The notes under the pieces: generated by a model
Told to the model about the DNA's origin: nothing
Database searches by the model: none
Seen by the model: the letters and a program-made list of their open reading frames with translations, nothing else
Translations under genes and position numbers: made by a program
Part shown: positions 61,753 to 64,000 of the stretch, in pieces
Layout of the letters: the number at the start of each line of letters is the position of its first letter
Position numbering within the stretch: the stretch's first letter is position 1
Assembly (NCBI RefSeq): GCF_030696885.1
Contig: NZ_JAUYRI010000027.1
Coordinates: 1-64,000 of the forward strand
Length of the DNA stretch: 64,000 nt
Origin: Thiobacillus sp.
GTDB lineage: Bacteria > Pseudomonadota > Gammaproteobacteria > Burkholderiales > Thiobacillaceae
Direction: 5' to 3'

Positions 61753-61840
61753 TCGTCTAAACTCTGAAATGTCTGGAGGCAGCCATGAAAGTGGCTGTGC
61801 GGCCGGTTCTCCCCATCATCCTCGGGTGCCAAAAATCCCC

Positions 61841-62737
61841 ATGATTCATATCCGGTTTTCGATCGACCTCAGCTACGAAGTGATTGGCCGGCCAGCCGAT
61901 TTCATTTTCAATATCCACGCTGCGCCCACCGCCCATCAGCTCATCCTTAGGGAATCACTGACGATCAGCCAGCCGCTGTCGTCGACCATTTACGATGATC
62001 CGCTGCTTCGTCACCGGCTGCTCCGTCTGCGCGCCAACCCGGGTCCGCTCAAGATCAGCTATCAGGCAGAAGTCGACATCCGCCATCATGTCGCCCAGCC
62101 GGAAAAGATTGCGGAAATGCCGATTGCCGATTTGCCGACGGAAGTGCTGCCCTATCTTTACCCGAGCCGGTATTGCGAATCGGACAGGCTGCAGCAACTG
62201 GCCAACCAGACCTTTGGCCACCTGCCGCCCGGCTACCAGCGGGTTGAGGGCATCCGTAAATGGGTGCAGGAACGCACCCACTTCACCTCCGGCAGCAGCA
62301 ATTTCACCACCTCCGCCATCGACACCTACCAGCAGCAGGCGGGCGTTTGCCGTGATTTCGCGCATCTGATGATCGCCCTGTGCCGCGCCCTCAACATCCC
62401 CGCGCGCTTCTGTTCGGGCATCGATTACGGCGCCGACCCAGCCTTCGGGCCGACCGACTTTCATGCCTATGTCGAAGTCCTTCTCGGCGGGCGCTGGTTT
62501 ATTTTTGACCCGTCGGGCATGGCCGTGCCGATGGGTTTTGTGCGCATCGGCACCGGGCGTGACGCGGCGGATATTTCCTTTGCCACCATCTTCGGGGATA
62601 TCAAGTCCGACGTGCCCGTGCTAGCCATCGAGGCGATCGATGACCCAACCCGCGGCTACGTGCTGCCCTGGCGCTGCCCCGAAGCCCTGTCGACCGATGC
62701 GCTGATTGCCATCCCCGGTAAAGGCGGTGAGGAATAA
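61841..62737 (+). CDS. Transglutaminase-like cysteine protein
   Basis: 298 residues from ATG 61841 (MIHIRFSIDLSYEVIG); the ORF-track start overlaps the upstream gene in another frame. N-terminal beta domain (1-130), then a transglutaminase core with Cys170 (QQAGVCRDFAHLMIALCRAL), His208 (DFHAYVEVLLGGRWF) and Asp223 (FIFDPSG), so the catalytic triad is complete. It may cleave or form isopeptide/amide bonds on products of the ATP-grasp partner. Fourth gene of the cluster, 88 bp after the HPPD-like gene. Confidence 0.9.
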   Translation: MIHIRFSIDLSYEVIGRPADFIFNIHAAPTAHQLILRESLTISQPLSSTIYDDPLLRHRLLRLRANPGPLKISYQAEVDIRHHVAQPEKIAEMPIADLPTEVLPYLYPSRYCESDRLQQLANQTFGHLPPGYQRVEGIRKWVQERTHFTSGSSNFTTSAIDTYQQQAGVCRDFAHLMIALCRALNIPARFCSGIDYGADPAFGPTDFHAYVEVLLGGRWFIFDPSGMAVPMGFVRIGTGRDAADISFATIFGDIKSDVPVLAIEAIDDPTRGYVLPWRCPEALSTDALIAIPGKGGEE

Positions 62738-63013
62738 CACATCGCTTTGGCGTCGCGCATCCCCCGAAAACGGCCGGCGCTCCAAGGCACGATGCCCCGC
62801 AATGAGCCGTGTCGAAAAAATTTACACATCAAGCCGACAGTCGCGGTCGCGAACCTGAAAATACATTCTAAGCAAATGAATTTATACAAATAATTATTAT
62901 TGGGAATGTTTTTTGCTACACCCGGTTTGCCGGCACAGACCCAAGCGCGTCGCCCGGCCCGGGCAATCGACCAGGAACACCCATATCAATCAAGCCCGTA
63001 CAAGGAGAACGGC

Positions 63014-64000
63014 ATGATTCTGAAGTTCGGCATGGCAACGGTGGCAATCGCCAGTACGATAATGTTTTCGAATACACACGCGGCGGTCATGTACGATTCC
63101 GGCGCGCTGGCATTCGCAAGCTCGGGTCAGAGCATGTGGGATTCGGGTGGTGCCTTCCGCAAGGAAGATTCGGTCTTTCTGGGTTCCACCTGGACCAACA
63201 AGACGGCCACCATCGGCGGTATTGCAGGCAACGCCAATGAAGTCGTGATTCCGGCCATCGGCGCCATTACCGTCCCGATATACGAGCCCCGCATATGGGT
63301 GCCGACGCCGACATGGAGCAATCCCCTTAAAGGTTACTTTACCGGTTGCGGCTGCACCAAAAATGTCACGATCAAACCCGCCACCAACGCGGTCACGGTC
63401 GACACCCGAACAGGCGCCCAGCTGAATGTGCATACGTCCGGCAAGGTCGGGCTCGAGTTCGGGTACAGCATCGACAGTGGCTCGGTCGATACCACCGCGA
63501 CCTTTCAGGCGATGGCGGAACTGCCTGACACCATTCAGGCGGCTGAATTCTTCAGCATCAATACCGACAGCATTTTCGCCAAGGGCACGATCGAGACCCA
63601 GTCGCCCAAAGCCGAGGCGTATATCAGCGCCATCATGCAACTGTCTGGTTCCATCGATGCGCAGGCCTGCGCGTTGACCTTTGGATGTGCCAATTCAGGC
63701 TCTGTCGCGTTGCCTACCGTCAATATGGATCAACGGATCCTGTCGATCGACCCCAGCAGTCTGAAAATACTGGACGGCATCATGCCCAGCGGCGAAGCCT
63801 TTGCCGAAGTGCCCATACTCAACCAGAGTCTGGTGCTGGAGGGCGGCGCTACCGTGGCACCGCCCGTGGTTGGCTTCAAGCTGACGGGGCCAGGCGGGCT
63901 GACCCTTGCGACCAGTTTGCCGCCGACGCCGGCAGTCTCTGTCGATTTGGCTGAACTGACCGTGTTCGTCCCCGACATCGCCACCAACGGAACGGGGTCG
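63014..64000 (+). CDS. Secreted protein, unknown function (3' end off window)
   Basis: Open from ATG 63014 to the last base with no stop, so it is missing from the ORF track. 329 residues are visible. AAGGAG precedes the start. Signal peptide MATVAIASTIMFSNTHAA, then a beta-rich, Ser/Thr/Gly-rich protein starting VMYDSGALAFASSGQSMWDS, with a few cysteines (GCGCTKN; ACALTFGC). It resembles large exported or PEP-CTERM-type proteins, but the C-terminus that would show this lies outside. The 276-bp leader is AT-rich near 62860-62915 and probably holds the promoter. Confidence 0.8.
   Translation, partial: MILKFGMATVAIASTIMFSNTHAAVMYDSGALAFASSGQSMWDSGGAFRKEDSVFLGSTWTNKTATIGGIAGNANEVVIPAIGAITVPIYEPRIWVPTPTWSNPLKGYFTGCGCTKNVTIKPATNAVTVDTRTGAQLNVHTSGKVGLEFGYSIDSGSVDTTATFQAMAELPDTIQAAEFFSINTDSIFAKGTIETQSPKAEAYISAIMQLSGSIDAQACALTFGCANSGSVALPTVNMDQRILSIDPSSLKILDGIMPSGEAFAEVPILNQSLVLEGGATVAPPVVGFKLTGPGGLTLATSLPPTPAVSVDLAELTVFVPDIATNGTGS

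Overview
The window is a GC-rich, gene-dense stretch of a Gram-negative chromosome. The gene set and protein styles point to a betaproteobacterium: the lptD-surA-pdxA-rsmA block, divergent amgK/murU, a pair of UbiH-family hydroxylases, NsrR/Hmp, OxyR/KatG and assimilatory nasA/nirBD. A chemolithotrophic Thiobacillus-like or Nitrosomonadales member is my best guess, but that is inference. I see no CRISPR array, tRNA, rRNA, intact insertion sequence or phage.

Layout. 1-5.3 kb: end of glyQ, glyS, gmhB, plsC, a YgjP-like metallohydrolase and gloA. 5.4-7.2 kb: a DUF4202 gene and an Old Yellow Enzyme. 7.2-12.5 kb (minus): lptD, surA, pdxA, rsmA, for outer-membrane assembly, vitamin B6 and ribosome maturation. 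12.5-19.8 kb (plus): amgK and murU (cell-wall sugar recycling) split by a foreign-looking ORF, then pepP, two ubiquinone hydroxylases, dsbC and a methyltransferase. 19.8-21.6 kb: hmp and nsrR, divergent around a near-ideal NsrR palindrome. 21.6-25.2 kb: a LysR regulator facing a DsrC-like protein that lacks the C-terminal cysteine, an HPP membrane protein, a ZIP transporter and a GNAT. 25.1-28.8 kb: katG with a small downstream gene chain, facing oxyR. 28.9-34.6 kb: an RND efflux operon whose TolC-like gene carries a frameshift. 34.6-36.2 kb: a yybP-ykoY manganese riboswitch before a GDT1/UPF0016 exporter, then YqaA-like and DUF3617 genes. 36.4-40.8 kb: a rubrerythrin/rubredoxin/reductase peroxide-detoxifying operon, merR with a classical operator driving a small GDCCVxC protein, a rhodanese lipoprotein and an esterase lipoprotein. 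41-47.1 kb: queD, then a minus-strand cluster of low-complexity secreted proteins, a triple-barrel outer-membrane protein and an FNR-type regulator, with FNR/CRP-like palindromes between them. 47.4-49.5 kb: Hsp20 and a PAS-GAF-GGDEF diguanylate cyclase. 49.6-57.6 kb: nitrate assimilation (nasA, ybiB, nirB, nirD, a soluble MCP-tip/Cache protein) with two sigma-54 promoter matches and an NtrC-like site. 58.1-62.7 kb: a circularly permuted ATP-grasp, alpha-E, HPPD-like and transglutaminase cluster. 63.0 kb to the end: a secreted protein running off the window.

The strongest candidates for something under-described are the ATP-grasp/alpha-E/transglutaminase cluster with an embedded HPPD-like iron-dioxygenase fold, the FNR-linked secreted low-complexity/triple-barrel cluster, and the DsrC-like/HPP/LysR module. 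A recurring theme is short C-rich dispersed repeats incorporated in frame into proteins (PdxA tail, MurU interior, rubredoxin reductase N-terminus).
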